Assembly (NCBI RefSeq): GCF_001411555.2
Contig: NC_049916.1
Location: forward strand, 4,154,001 to 4,218,000
Direction of reading: 5' to 3'
Source: Juglans regia
Taxonomy: Eukaryota; Streptophyta; Magnoliopsida; Fagales; Juglandaceae
Length of the DNA stretch: 64,000 bases
The position numbers and the translations under genes were made by a program. Below are positions 1 to 12,019 of the stretch, in pieces; position 1 is the stretch's first letter, and each line of letters opens with the position of its first letter. Under the pieces are notes generated by a model that saw nothing but the letters and a program-made list of their open reading frames with translations, was not told where the DNA came from and made no database searches.

Positions 1-414
1 TCTTTATGTCTATTATTTATTTGGTTGAAACTGTATATAGGAGGTGCTTTTTTCAATACATGTACTACTTTGTAAGGCAATTATTATTTTTGTTTGTTTT
101 TTGCATTACAAACAATATTTATAACAAGGAACATATTTTTTTTGCCCTAGAAACCTTGTTTGTATATATTTTGGCCTTTGTTTTATCATGTAAGAAGGTG
201 TAAGAATTTTGTTGGAGCAGTCGCGTCTAACATTCTGATGGCTTCAAAAAGGTATAATAATATATTTATCACAATGTTTATTTTTTTATAATGTTCTTAT
301 TTAGTATAATGTACTCTCTGGTTGAGTAATTTTCCATTTATTAAGGAATATTTGTATTTATGTTATTAACCTACAAATTCTAAGTTTTACATCATTTTTC
401 TCATCTTCTCCCAT

Positions 415-720
415 ACTCCACCGTCGTCATCTTCTTCTTCTTCTCCTTTTTCTCCTTCTATTCCTCATCCTTGTCCTCATCCTCGTCCTCCTCCTTCTTC
501 TACTCCTACAGAAACTCCTACTATGCCTACTCCTACTCCTTTTTCCCTCCTTCCCCTCCCTTTTCTTCTCCTTCTCTTTTCATCTTCTTCGTCTACTTCT
601 TCCTCTTTCTCCCTTCTACCTTCTTCACCTTCTTTTCTTCTCCTTTCATGTATTTTCTCATGTTCGTTAGAAGCTTTCTTGTTCTTTTTCTCAACTTATT
701 CTTGAATTTTTTTTATTTAG
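415..720. repeat. Pyrimidine-rich (CTT/TCC/CTC) tract, copy 1
   Basis: About 300 bp of almost pure C/T triplet-like repeats on the plus strand, followed by a GT-rich stretch at 765-850. The reading frames through it are artefacts of composition. Confidence 0.8.
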
Positions 721-1324
721 AAAGATTCCATTCATGTTGCTTTCGTCTTCGATGCTTCTAGGTTGTGCCCGTGTGGGTGTGGGTGCATGTTCAGGGGTGT
801 GTGGTCGTGTGCGTGTGGGTGGGTGTACGTGTGGTTGTGTGCGTGGTTTTCGATTTAAATTGTATGTAAGAGGAACTCAACTTGGACATCTACAAGTTCT
901 ACAAGCATGCAAAAAGTATTGTGTCTTACTTTATACTTGTGCTTTCTCATTTTCTCCCTATTGTGTCTAGGAGGAACTTCAATTCATTGTAATCAGGCTC
1001 TAAAGGTGATTGTTTCAATACTTGTACTACTTTGCAAGGCATTGCTTTTTGTTTGTTTGTTTGTTTTTTGTATTAGATACAATATATATGACAATGAACA
1101 TATTTGTTTAGCCTTTGTTCCATATAAAAGAAGGTGCATGACTTTTGTTGGAGCAGTTGCGTACAACATTCTGATAGCTTCAATAAGGTATAATTTGTTT
1201 ATCAATGTTTATTTATAAAGTTCTTTTTTAGTATAACGTACTCTCTGCTTTAGTAGTTTCCTTTTACTATGAAATATTTATATTTATATTATTAACCTAA
1301 AAATTATAATTTTTACTTCATTTT

Positions 1325-1610
1325 TCTCATCTTCTCCCATGCTCCACCATCGTTGTCGTCGTCGTCCTTTTCTCCTCCTCCTCCTCCTCCTACTTCTACT
1401 ACTCCTACTCCTACGCCTATGCCTATTCCTACTCCCTTCTCCCTCTTCTATGCCTCTCTTCCTCTTCATCTTTTTCGTCTACTTCTTCTTTCTCTTTCTC
1501 TCTCCAGCCTTCTTCACCTTCTTTTCATATCGTATCTTCTTTTCTCCTTTCATGCATTTTCTTATGTTTCTTGGAAGTTTTGTTGTTCTTCTTCTCATCT
1601 TATTCTTAGA
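1325..1610. repeat. Pyrimidine-rich tract, copy 2
   Basis: Second copy of the tract, again preceded by a TTTCTCATCTTCTCCCAT segment and followed by a GT-rich run near 1650-1690. The copies differ in triplet number, as expected of a mutable microsatellite. Confidence 0.8.
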
Positions 1611-1757
1611 TTTTGTTTACATAGATAGATCCATCAATTTTGCTTTGGTTTTGGGTGTGTGTGGATGTGCGTGTGCGTGTGCGTGTGCGTGGTATTCGAT
1701 TGAAACTATATATAGGAGGAACTCAATTGGCACATGTTCTACAAGCATGCAAAGTCT

Positions 1758-2999
1758 TGCCCAGATGACTAACACAAGGGGGTGAATTGGGTTGTATTTA
1801 CAAAAACGCAATTACAAGGTCAATTACACAATATAAAATATGAACAAAATATGAAGCAGTAATAAATATAAAGAGTAAGGATAAGAGAAAGCAAACCCAA
1901 TATTTTAACGAGGTTCAGCCCCTGCCTACGTCCTCGCCTCAAGCTATCCTTTGAGGATTCCCAAATTCACTATTCAACCTTCTTCAGGTGGAGATAGAAA
2001 CATATTACACTTTTGAATAGTACCGCTACAAAGAATCCCTGTAGAACATCCTATACACTTCCAATCACCTTACACGTGGTGATTCAACGTCTATTTCCAG
2101 TGTAGAACACCTTCTACAGGCACAAGGTTTATACATACACACCTTTTTACTGATAAAAGAATTGATGTGGGTAGGTTATCAGAAAATATTCCTCAATGAG
2201 TGGAATAAAAACAATACAGCACAAATTGTATCTCTATCACAATGAACAAGGGTTAATGCACAATGCTTAGAGAATAGAGAGTGAAAGCTTTGAATGAATA
2301 TTGTAAAACTTGCAATGATGTGCGTATGCTCTTGCAATAGTTGTTTTATTTTGAAGATCTCAAATGAGCTATTTATAGGCATATGAGACTTCATTTTCAA
2401 ATTAACTTTTCAAAATTTTCATATCAAAGTTTTGTTTTTCATAATTGTCAAGACAACATCATTCATTTTTCAAAATATTCAAATCAAAGTTTTACTTTTC
2501 ATAATTTGTCAAAGATAACATCATTCACTTTTCAAAATATTTAAATCAAAGTTTTACTTTTGGTAATTGTCAAACTTTTCAAAATATTCAAATCAAAATT
2601 TTACTTTTCGTAATTTTTAAAGACAACATCATTCATTTTTCAAAATATTCAAATTAAAATTTTGCTTCTTGAAATTTTGAAAAACAACATCATTCACTTT
2701 GTAAAAGTTTCAAACAAAACATGCATATGTGAAAGATGAAAATTTGATGCTTTATGAAAAGGATTAATTTTGAGCCTTAATCCAATTTCAAATTTTATCA
2801 AGAGATGTACAAAATTACTCTAAGAGCTTCATTTGCAAGCTTGTTCCCATTCTTGCTCATGCTTGGTTCGTTGATGTGTTTGGCTTCATTGTATAGACAA
2901 CTTGAGCTTGAGAATGCTTTATGCTTGAATTTATTTGTTATCATCAAAATCCATATGCTTCAGAGTAATTATATGAGACTTGAAACCTTAGGTTCAACA
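1758..2999 (-). repeat. 3' LTR of the SIRE-type element
   Basis: On the minus strand the segment starts TGTTGAACC next to a purine-rich tract and ends ...CTGGGCA, giving TG...CA ends and about 1.24 kb. It holds the AACGAGGTTCAGCCCC and GCCTACGTCCTCG wording that I associate with SIRE LTRs, and a GGGGGTGAATTGGGTT segment near the outer end. The outer (left) boundary is the less certain one because the matching 5' LTR is missing. Confidence 0.65.
2400..2720. repeat. ~64-bp AT-rich tandem repeat inside the SIRE LTR
   Basis: Units containing ACATCATTCA followed by TTTTCAAAATATTCAAAT recur at about 2455, 2519, 2625 and 2689, a spacing of about 64 bp with one longer, partly deleted step. The repeat is confined to the LTR. 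Confidence 0.75.
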
Positions 3000-3010
3000 A
3001 TCTCCCCCTG
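3000..3010 (-). other. Polypurine tract of the SIRE-type element
   Basis: On the minus strand TCAGGGGGAGAT lies immediately before the TG of the 3' LTR, the expected site of plus-strand priming. Confidence 0.7.
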
Positions 3011-3215
3011 AGAATGTGCGTTAGTTTTTTAAGCAATAGATAAACATAATTCCAAGCATATATAACAAGCTCAACAAATAAAGCATTGGAAAGTAACATG
3101 TTCTAGTATAAAACTTCTCTCCCTTTTGGCATCATTAAAAAGGAACCGTAGTAAGCAATGCCAATTAACTGATGAAAACGGTGCGTTTGTAGAAACTGTG
3201 AAGAGTTGAGTAATT

Positions 3216-3324
3216 GGAGCCATCCGGGTCTCGACAAGTGCTGCAAAACTTGGAGCTGCCTGGGTCCTGATATGTGTTGTAAAGCACGGAGCCACCTGGG
3301 TCCCTGACACGAGTTGCAAGGCCT
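3216..3324. repeat. 36-bp GC-rich tandem repeat, three copies
   Basis: Three consecutive 36/36/37-bp units, each beginning GGAGCYRYCYGGGTC and continuing with a TGYTGYAAARC-like segment. Its base composition stands out from the surrounding AT-rich element. Confidence 0.75.
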
Positions 3325-3479
3325 CGAGCCCCGTCCAACTCCCATCTGGATTAGCTCTAACACCTTTTGCAGAGATTTGAATGCTCTGGATTTCTATAAA
3401 AATACCATTTTCACCCTTCGACTACCAACAGAACAAATTCACCCTATTGACCTAGTTTTAATTTATTTAGAATGATAGC

Positions 3480-3970
3480 ATGCCCGAGCAACATTCTTCC
3501 AATAATGTTGCAAATTTGAATATGGAACAATTTACGCCTCAACCGCTAATTTTCTCTCCTGATGCCGTCAATGTCATGATAGGAGCAGAGATGCATTTTT
3601 CAAGCAGGACAGATACTGAGGTTGTTGCAGGATCAAGAATGTTCAATGCTCAATATGCTGCCTCTATTACGACCATGTCTCGGAGGTTACTGGCAAGGGT
3701 GAGTGAGGTTGATCTGCTTAACAATCAAATATCTGAGTTGCATCAAAGGCTTGCTAATAAAAGTATAAATAATAAAAGATTAAAACAAGAAAATAATGAG
3801 TTGAAGAAATTTGTGGACTGGTAAGCTCATGAACTGCAACCACGAATAGAGAAGCTAAAACGAAAGAGAGTACAAATACAAAGTCAATATCAGTAGTTAA
3901 TAGTAGATGCTCATCGTTTACAAGAAAACAAGGGACAATCTGCAGTTAATCTCATTGGCTTAGCTAAATA
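3480..3970 (+). pseudogene. Opposite-strand coiled-coil frame, copy 1
   Basis: The frame opens at an ATG at 3480 and runs 114 codons to a stop at 3822-3824; homologous-looking sequence continues to about 3970 past further stops. The product is hydrophilic: an Asn/Gln/Ser-rich head, a central SRRLLARVSEVDLLN segment, and a tail with LHQRL, NNKRLKQENNELKKF that has heptad character. It is opposite in strand to the retrotransposon around it and lies between RNase H and the 3' LTR. I do not recognise a named domain. A second, more decayed copy follows at 4140-4579, so it is a real unit of the element rather than a chance frame. It could be an accessory antisense gene carried by the element or part of an inserted host gene. 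Confidence 0.5.
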
Positions 3971-4139
3971 AAATATGCATCCAACATATATTGTAATCTT
4001 GACTAAGTATGTTTTGAGAACCGATAGCTTGTCTTGTTCTCATTTCCATCTCTATAAAATCAGTCTTGAGTTTCATCTAATTCGCATAAAGTCTTCTTTG
4101 CTCTCTCTAATCCATCTGCATCCGCATCTAATTCCCTTT

Positions 4140-4579
4140 TTTTTTTTTAATGGCTTAGCAATCTTCTTCCAACAATCCCCGTATTCACTACATGTGGTAT
4201 ATTACACCCCAGCCATTAGTCATTTCTGCATCTACCATAGGTGCCATGATGCAGCATGAGAATGATTTGACTAACAAGTCAGATGAATAAGCCATTTATA
4301 AACTTGTGAGTCTCGGTACTCGATACTCATCGTCCATTGTCGCATTTTCCCGACGGTTGAAAAGCTTAACGAGAATATTTGTGTACTTCAACGACTTGTT
4401 CACAAGTCTAACAAAAAAATAGAAGACTTGACGTAGGAGAATGAGGGTTTAAAATCCTTGCTTACCTCTTCATTTTCACTGCCTAATCCTTTAGATAAGG
4501 ATGGCATGTTGATATATGAAGAGCATGAGCGCTTGAAAAATGAGGCTGAAAGTCTCAAATTTTTGTATGTCATTTAAGA
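4140..4579 (+). pseudogene. Opposite-strand coiled-coil frame, copy 2 (degenerate)
   Basis: This repeats the plan of copy 1: SSSNN near the start, TPQPLVIS (copy 1 has TPQPLIFS), FSRRLK, then a heptad-like tail reading NKKIEDL and ENEGLKSLL, ending with EEHERLKNEAESLKFL. It contains several stops and at least one frameshift. The two copies differ at most residues, so the duplication is old. Copies are about 650 bp apart and head to tail. Confidence 0.5.
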
Positions 4580-4589
4580 TAATAAAAAA

Positions 4590-5100
4590 AATATTTAATA
4601 GATATTCATGGCGTGCATCATTCCTATTTCTCTTCTAATCATGCATTGTCTATCTTCTGGTAGAGGTTTTGTGAAAATGTCTGCCAACTGATCGTGTGTG
4701 CTTGTGAATTCTAGTACAATATTGTCCTTCTACACATGATCTCGAAGAAAATGATATTTAATCTCAATATGCTTAGTTCTAGAATGTTGTATTGGATTCT
4801 TTGAAAGATTTATGACACATGTATTATCACATTTTATTAGAATGTGGTTTTATATGGGCTTAAAATCCTGAAGTTGTTGCTTCATGTAAAGAACTTGAGC
4901 ACAACAATTACCCGCATCGACATATTCTACCTTAGCAGTAGATAATGCAATAGAATCTTACTTTTTACTAAACCATGAAACAAGTGCATGACCTAAGAAA
5001 TGACATGTTCCACTAGTGCTTTTTCGATCAACTTTACAACCAGCATAATCTGCATCTGAGTAGCTGATTAGATCAAAAGAAGTATACTTAGGATACCATA
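4590..5100 (-). pseudogene. SIRE-type RNase H remnant
   Basis: Minus-strand translation gives SRTKHIEIKYHFLRDHV, then the THDQLADIFTKPLP signature found at the end of Copia RNase H domains, and upstream an ISCDNTCVINLSKNP-like active-site block. Stops interrupt it (for example before KDNIVLEF). It lies directly downstream of the RT remnant, in the correct order. Confidence 0.75.
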
Positions 5101-6330
5101 ACCTACCCTACCATAACCTTAGGTCAATTGTACCAGCAAGATATCTAAGAATGCGCTTAATTGCAGTCAAGTGAGATTCTTTTGGAGATGATTGAAAACG
5201 TGCACATAAGCATACATTGAGCATAATATCTAGTCTATTGGCTGTCAAATATAATAGACTACCAATCATACCTCGATATATCTTTGAGTCAATTGGCTTA
5301 TCGGTTTCATCCTTGTCATGTTTGGTAGATGGGCTCATTGGTGTTCCAATTGTCTTCGTACCTTCCATCCCAAATTTTTTGAGTAATTCTTTCATATATT
5401 TTGATTGATTGATGAATGTTTCACTTTTTACTTGCTTGATTTGCAATTCGAGAAAGAAGTTAAGTTCTCCCATCATGCTCATTTCAAATTCTTTCTACAT
5501 ACTCTCAGCAAAATCTTGGCACATATTTTCATTAGTAGCACCAAATATTATATCATCCACATAAATCTGAATCGAAATAATTTCACCTTTTTCATGTTTG
5601 ATGAAAAGAGCAGTATCGATTTTTCCTCTTAAAAAACCTTTTTCCAATCAAGAAGCTACGGGTAGGTTTGGGGAGTGAGATGAGAATTTTGTGTTTTGTT
5701 TTGAAGTTTAAAATATTAAGTTTTAATATTATTATTGTTTTGGGATTTGAAAAAGGTGTATTGAGATTGAAAAAAGTTGAATTGTTTATTATATTTTGTA
5801 TGGAGATTTGAAAAAGGTGTAATGATGAGATGAGATGAGATGAGAATTTTGTGTTTTGGTTGATGTCCCAAACCTGCCCTAAGTCTCTCATACCAAGCTC
5901 TAGGGGCTTGTTTGAGTCCACATAGTACTTTTGTGAGCTTGAAAACATGATTGGATGAAATATGACTTTCAAAATCTATAGGTTGCTCAACATATACCTC
6001 TTCATTTATAAAACCATTTAAAAAGGCACTTTAAACATCCATTTGAAAAAGTTTGAAATCTTTATAACAAGTATAAGCAAGTAGCATTCGAATAGCTTCT
6101 AATTTTACAAAAGGTGCAGATGTCTCATCATAATCAATTTCTTTTTCTTAATTGAAACCTTGGGCTACAAGTCGAGCCTTGTTTCTAATAATGACTCCGG
6201 ACTCATCTTTCTTGTTTCTAAAAACTCATTTTGTTCCAATAACAACATGATTTTTGGGTCTAGGGACATGTATCCAAACATCATTTTTTCGAATTGATTT
6301 AGCTCTTCTTGCATAGCTAGAATCGAAAAT
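5101..6330 (-). pseudogene. SIRE-type reverse transcriptase remnant, split by a MITE
   Basis: Recognisable RT blocks on the minus strand, in order from high to low coordinate, are: RNKARLVAQGFN, AFLNGFINEEVYVEQP, CGLKQAPRAWYERL, the catalytic YVDDIIFGAT (near 5550), then GELNFFLELQIKQ and the connection region with YRGMIGSLLYLTA. The YVDD box is intact but stops occur (one inside MDV*SAF, one before KEFEMSMMG). A 0.23-kb MITE at 5652-5880 interrupts the domain right after WYERL. The copy is dead. Confidence 0.85.
5652..5880. mobile_element. MITE inserted in the SIRE RT region
   Basis: The ends are inverted: GGGTAGGTTTGGG at the left and CCCAAACCTGCCC at the right. Inside each end is GATGAGATGAGAATTTTGTG-type sequence, and the core is AT-rich. 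Removing it rejoins the RT frame right after WYERL. The flanks share TA (possibly CTA), compatible with the short TA-containing target sites of Tourist/Stowaway-like elements. This is one of the most complete members of the family that recurs across the window. Confidence 0.75.
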
Positions 6331-7440
6331 TCATTAAGAAATGTTTGATCAATATTTTTGGGTTCAATTTGAGATAGAAAAGCAGTATGATTGCAAATAT
6401 TTTTAAGAGATGATCGAGTACTTACACCTCATGAAGGTTCTCCTAGAATTTGTTCCACTGGATGATCTTTCACAAGTTTCCACTGTTTTGTTGCATCTTG
6501 CATCAAGTTTTGATGATCTTTCCTGATGTCTTCATGTTGGACTTCCACTATTATGTTCTCTTTCTTGAAATTGAGACTATCTGTTTTAGTTATACATTCT
6601 CTTTCTTCATCAACGAATTTCTTGGAGAGTACATGATTAGATTCATCAAATACTATATGCATAGATTCTTGTACAGTCAAAGTCTTGTAATTGAAAACTC
6701 TACAAGCTTTACTATTAGTAGAATACCCGAGAAAGATGTATTCATCAGATTTTGCATCAAATTTGCCTAAATTATCAATGTCATTCAAAATGAAGCATTT
6801 GTATTCAAATACATGAAAGTAACCAATGTTGGGCTCTTTCTCATTCCAAAGCTCATATGGGGTTTTCTAACTTAGACCTTAACATAACTCTATTTATGAC
6901 ATAACAAGCAGTTCTTACCACTTCGATCCAAATATAAATAGGCAAGTTGTTCTCATTGAGCATTGTTCTTTCCATCTTTTGAAGAGATCTGTTCTTCCTC
7001 TCTACTCTCCCATTTTGTTGAGGAGTTCAAGGAGCAGAGAAATTATACATAAAACTATTTTCATCACAAAAAGCTTCAATATCTTTATTAACAAACTCTT
7101 TCCCCCTATCACTTTGGATACTTGAAATAGTATAGCCCTTTTCATTTTGAATTATCTTGCATAGCTTGGTAAAGGCATTATGTGTCTCATCTTTATGAGC
7201 AAGAAAGATGACCCAAGTATGTCTAGAGAAATCATCAACAATAACAAATGCATAATATTTTCCTCCTAAACTTGCAACTCTGTTTGGTAAAAAAAGATCC
7301 ATGTATATCATTTGTAGTGGTCTAGTAGTGGAAATATGTTTCTTGGTTTTAAAAGAAGTTTTTGTTTGTTTACCAAACTGTCATGCATCACAAATTTTGT
7401 CTTTAAGAAAATTTGCTTTTGGTAAACCTCTCACAAGATC
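6331..7440 (-). pseudogene. SIRE-type integrase remnant
   Basis: Minus-strand translation shows KYYAFVIVDDFSRHTWV (first acidic residue of the DD35E triad), SIQSDRGKEF (second), FSAP followed by a QNG-type block now broken near 7020, and the downstream FLGYSTNSKACRVFNYKT segment of the integrase C-terminal region at 6429-6788. Frames are split by stops and shifts. The integrase joins element DNA to the host chromosome; this copy is inactive. Confidence 0.8.
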
Positions 7441-8330
7441 AATTTTTGAAAGTTCAAAAATAAGTTTCATGTTGGCATGACTAGTCTTCCATGCCATAGC
7501 CAACTAGTTTCATTTTGAGCTGAAAGACAAATAGCATCTTGTAAGGCAATTTCTTCAATTTCAATAGTATAAATATTATTGCTTCTAAGAGCAATAAAAC
7601 ATACATTGCAATCATGATCATTCAAAATAATGCATTTATCCCTTTTGAAAGTAATTGTAAATCTTTTATCACATAATTGACTTATGCTCAAAAGATTATG
7701 TTTTAGACCTTCAACAAGTAGAACATTTTCAATTATGAGAGAGGACTCATTACCAATTTTACCTATTCCCATAATTTTTCCTTACTAGTTGTCTCCAAAT
7801 GTCACGTGTCCTTCTTCTTTAGATGTAAGATCAATGAACTTAGATTTGTCTCCTGTCTTATGTTTTGAACATCCACTATCTAAAAACCATTTGCTTTTGC
7901 TTATGGAGGACTTCATGCATACCTACAAAAACAATTAAAATGGTTTTTCTTGGTACCCAAGTTCTTTGGATCATTCATTTATTAGTATTAGAAAAAACAA
8001 GATTTTTAGGTACCATAGTCATTGTATGTTTTCTTCTAATGGGACAAGCATGATAATTATGATCATTTCTATTACAAAAATATCAAATAGCATGTGACAT
8101 ATACGAAGAACTTGAATGATTGTAATAGTATCTTTCTTTCAAAAATTTACTTTTATGAAAAGAATTTTAAATACTGGATTTTGATTTAGAAGGATTATCA
8201 AAGAAGTTTTTATAAGGTTTGTATTTTTGTTTTGGCAAATATCCCAAGCCAGAATTTAAAGTAAAATGGGTAGTCAAAGAAGATGTCGTGTCACATTAAT
8301 TGATAGGACAACTTACATGTTCTTGGATTC
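7441..8330 (-). pseudogene. SIRE-type protease and gag C-terminus remnant
   Basis: Minus-strand translation shows a CNRNDHNYHAC zinc knuckle (near 8060), then a WFLDSGCSKHMTGD-like aspartic protease active site (near 7880, partly frameshifted), followed by VEGLKHNLLSISQLCDK and the start of the integrase zinc finger. The order is gag, protease, integrase, as in Copia elements. Beyond about 8300 I can no longer follow gag sequence. Confidence 0.7.
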
Positions 8331-9280
8331 CTTTCATTTCATTAGTCTAGGACATGCATTTTATTTTTGTATTTTTAATTTATGTTTCTGTTTTCAGTTT
8401 TTAAATAAGAAAAATATAATATAAATAATTTTTTGGTTTGTTTCTATTTTTTTTTTTTTTGGAAGTGCATGCTTGATAGGTCAAAGTTTTGAGCACATGT
8501 GTTCTCACAAAATAAACTGCTGAACTTATGCATCTCTCTACTTTGTGCAGTTCACTTTATATATACTAACCCTATGAGTCATCTTGACAAAATTCATTTA
8601 CAAAGCACTGTGAGGAACTTATATGTATGTACCTTATAATTAAGTTTCATATTTATTATTGAGATGCTCACCACAGAGGGAGTTCATTCCTTAAATTGAC
8701 TAATACTAGTTGAACCTAGTAAAATAATAAAGGGATCTCCCCCTGCCAAACACAAATGGTTGATCTATATAGAAAAAATCGGTATTGAATCTTTGCGAAA
8801 AAATACAAACACTCTACACGGATCTATCCCTTTAAGTTCTTATAGAAAGAATCATTGCTCAAATCATTGTGGAAAAAGATGAGAAACAAAAATGGACATA
8901 TAAAATGGTTGTGCAAACTAGTGTTTGGAGGAAATACTCATGTATCTAAGCCATAGTTTAAAGTTTGACTTTTGACTTTTGAAATGAGTGACAATCTCTT
9001 GGGAGTATCTATAAGAAGAAAATACTCATGAATAATATTATAAAAAGTATATTGAAGAGAAAATCAAATAAAGAGTTAATTTTCTATGCAAGTTTGCTCA
9101 CTCACACACTCACATAGTCACATAAATGTTTCAACATAATGTAATTAAAAATAAATAAATTGGGTTACGTGAAACGATGTTGTTTCATGTAATCTAGTTT
9201 TAAATTTGCTTTCCACCGAACCTAAATGGCGCCATTTAGGCCCAATTTTACCCAAAATGGCCCTGTTTTCTGTAATGACT
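8331..9280. other. No gene seen
   Basis: AT-rich DNA without a convincing frame. A second minus-strand CAGGGGGAGAT purine tract lies at 8726-8736 but has no LTR beside it. A perfect 14-bp palindrome, AAATGGCGCCATTT, lies near 9226. Neither is explained by the flanking element. Confidence 0.5.
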
Positions 9281-10390
9281 AATATCAGTATGTGATTTTA
9301 AATTCTTCTATCTTTTTGGCACATAAATTAATAAAAAATTATTTAAATTACTAAAATTAAAATTAAGTAAACTATTTAATGTGGATTATTTGATTAACTC
9401 ATTAAAAAAATAATTAATTAAAATTATATTGACGATGTTAATTGCTAATTTGTTGCTAACTTAGAGTATGTCAAGGTATTAATGAGCTATATTAAAATTT
9501 GTTAGTAACTAAGAGCATGTCAATGTATTATGATGTGTCTAAGTTAATGCAATAAGCATAAATAATTTAATTATCTATGTATCCATAATTGAGAAAGATA
9601 CAGACTTAACATACCATTATAAATAAGCATAAATTATTTAATTATCCGTACCATTATAAATTTGTACATATATTATAATTTATACTATAACTCTTATAAT
9701 ATGTTAATATATTAATATATACTAATACTATATATTATAGTTATACATTAAAGAATATAATAACACAAATATATATAGTTATTATGATTTGTATAACTAT
9801 ATAATAGTATTAGTATTAGACTATTAGTTATAGCTATATAGCCTATATTAGAAGTTGGACTATATAATATATCAGTATTAGTACAATTGTATAAGTATAC
9901 TGTATAGCTATATATTAGTATTAATTATAGTGATTAGTATAACTATATAATAGTATTAATAGTAGACTATTAATATAACTATATATTAATATTAGTTATA
10001 GTGATTTAGTATAACTATAGTCTATATTAGACTATTAATATTTTTTATACCATATTAGACTATTAGTATTAGTATAAATATTAGTATTAGTTAATAATTA
10101 CTTAATGGTGAGTTAGTGATAGGATTAGGTTAGATAAAAATTATATAATTAATTATATACAATTATTATACAAATAATATATATAAATAATAAAATATAT
10201 ATTATTTTCATTCGGTCCGGTTTAGGGTGAAAAGCCCTTGGATCGGGATCGGACCGAAAACATTTGGTCCTATAACATTTGGACCGAGACCGACCAAACC
10301 TAGTCTCGGGTCGATCCGATTCGGACCAAAATGGCTGGTCCAGTCAGTTTCTCCAGTCTGGACCAGCCGAATCTCACACCCCTATTTGTG
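9281..10390. repeat. AT-rich low-complexity block with a GC-rich end
   Basis: From 9281 to 10200 the sequence is nearly all A/T, with recurring TAGTATTAG, ACTATATAAT and AGACTATTA words. From 10205 to 10390 it turns GC-rich with several CGGACCGA / TCGGTCC / GGACCAG inverted words and ends CACACCCCTA. A very AT-rich core with GC-rich ends of this kind is typical of some non-autonomous elements. I cannot define the left end. Confidence 0.4.
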
Positions 10391-12019
10391 AGTGGGAGGC
10401 GGATATAGGGTGCTTACTAGAAACCAAGCTGAAATATATCCCCAAGATAATTGTTAGGAGTTTATGGAGCTATATGATAAGTGTTATATGTAATTTTTAT
10501 CACTCTTTTATTTATGAAAAATGTCATTTTTCATAAAATACTATTGATTTTATTTTATTTCAACATATTTTTATTTATTTTCTTCAATTTGAAGGAATGA
10601 GAATATTTATTGCAAAATGAGAACATTTTGGTACAAAAGAAGAGACTACGAATCTAGACCGATGAGAGGCAGCAAGATCTGAAGAGAGCCAATGAGATTT
10701 GGGCGAGGAGCCTTGTCCCATGGGCAGCAAAGAGATTTCTCTTGCCCAAAGGCAAGAGGACTTACCTCTCAGTAGGCGAGGAAACTCACGACCACAAGGC
10801 GCGAAAATTTGGCGACAAGGCTCTAGATAGTTAGATTGGGCGACTAGTATAAACGACCAACTTAAAAGACCAACCAAAACGATATCATGGGTAACAACTA
10901 GAAAAGGCGAGAGGAGTCTTTCATCCCGGTCTGGAGTCTTTCCACTAGGTAGGTAAGGAGAGGGCCGTGTGGTCTTTGTGACCTCCATGCCTGTTCATTT
11001 GTGACCTTCCCGCCAGTTATATTCAACACACACGGCATCTACTCGGTGGGACCCTTCCGACTTCCGCAATCAATCTCTTGGTGTCCACATCCTCCCGAAC
11101 TCCACAATTCAAGCCACATATCAATGAATCTTCTATTTTAGATAATTCCTATATTTTTGGGATAATTTTCTTTTATGTTAACATCTATCTTTAGAAACTA
11201 TTTTCCATATTTTTAGGCTAGTTTGTAGCCACATTTATTTTGTTTCTCGATTTGAGTTTTGACATCTATTTTATTTCTTCTTGTGAGATGAATAGGGAGT
11301 TTTGGTTCTTAATCTTAGTTTTAGTTTTAGTCTTGGTCTGAGTTAGTGAGTTCTAAATCGAAGTCGAGAATTTTTATATTTTAGAGTTTGAGTCTGAGTT
11401 TAGAGTTCCATAATTTATTCTTTAAGTGTTATTTCTAGAAGACGGAACTAGAGAGCAGAGGTGAGAGCCGCATGCTTCATCAACCGACTTCAATGAAGAA
11501 CACCAATTTTATTCTTTCTCTTTTCAATTCCATTATGAACTAATTCTATTTTCTAGAGTTTTGATGTAGCCTAGCATTGAACACACAGGTTATATTCCAA
11601 GTTATTTTATTTTTAATATTTCCTTAATTGAGTGTTTATTCCTTATTTTTAATGCTTACAACTTTCTAGCTAACTATTGTTCGATCTTTTGGATTGCAAT
11701 GAGACCGAGAGTTGATTTGTAATTAAAGCTCTGGGATTAAACACAATTAGTTGAGAGAAAGCAAATATGCTTTACCATGACTAGTGTGATTTAAAAAAAA
11801 AATCAAAAAAATTTAATGAGTCTCCAATTAGTTAAATTCACATAGAGATATAGAGTTATTAGTTGAAGATATTTTTGGTATTGGTCGAGAGAAAATATTG
11901 AATAATTAAGGGACTTTTGTCATCAACTTGGGATAATTGGAATTCTATAACAATGAAGAATAAGCTGTGTGAAATTTGTTAGGTGAAGTCAAACGCTCTG
12001 ATCTATTCTTATTATTTTT
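10391..12019. other. No gene seen
   Basis: A moderately GC-rich island (10640-11110) is followed by AT-rich DNA. A 134-codon minus-strand frame at 10584-10988 has no recognisable motif and unremarkable composition. The stretch 11100-12019 may be LTR-like, given the primer-binding-like site at 12230, but no second copy lies in the window to prove it. Confidence 0.4.

Larger units (their letters stand above)
1..1757. repeat. Imperfect tandem duplication of a ~0.85-0.96 kb noncoding unit
   Basis: Two copies can be followed. The segment beginning TTCAATACATGTACTACTTTG at 52 recurs at 1014 (one base changed). The 'GTTGGAGCAGTCGCGTCTAAC' region near 212 recurs near 1150. The segment with GAGGAACTCAA and TTCTACAAGCATGC near 870-910 recurs at 1715-1750. 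Each copy has a long pyrimidine tract followed by a GT-rich tract. Reading frames here are low-complexity Ser/Phe/Leu or Arg/Ser strings, so I see no gene. The second copy ends at the LTR starting at 1758, so the duplication probably predates that insertion. Confidence 0.7.
1758..8330 (-). mobile_element. Truncated SIRE-type Ty1/Copia retrotransposon
   Basis: Read on the minus strand the order is gag zinc knuckle (about 8100), protease, integrase, RT, RNase H, an accessory region, polypurine tract (3000-3010) and 3' LTR (1758-2999). This is the Copia order, and the long region between RNase H and the LTR plus the protein wording point to the SIRE/Maximus group. No 5' LTR or gag N-terminus is recognisable to the right of about 8330, so the element is 5' truncated. 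All domains carry stops or frameshifts, and a MITE sits in RT. It cannot be autonomous. Confidence 0.8.

Noticed and set aside
471..761. Ser/Phe-rich plus-strand frames
   Set aside because: They translate a CTT/TCC pyrimidine tract; all three frames stay open by composition.
1284..1469. Arg/Ser-rich minus-strand frame resembling an RS domain
   Set aside because: It is the complement of the second pyrimidine tract and is not conserved in the first copy.
8720..8740. Second polypurine tract suggesting another LTR
   Set aside because: No LTR-like sequence or matching copy is adjacent.
10584..10988. 134-codon minus-strand frame
   Set aside because: No motif, no splice context, and composition matches a local GC-rich island.
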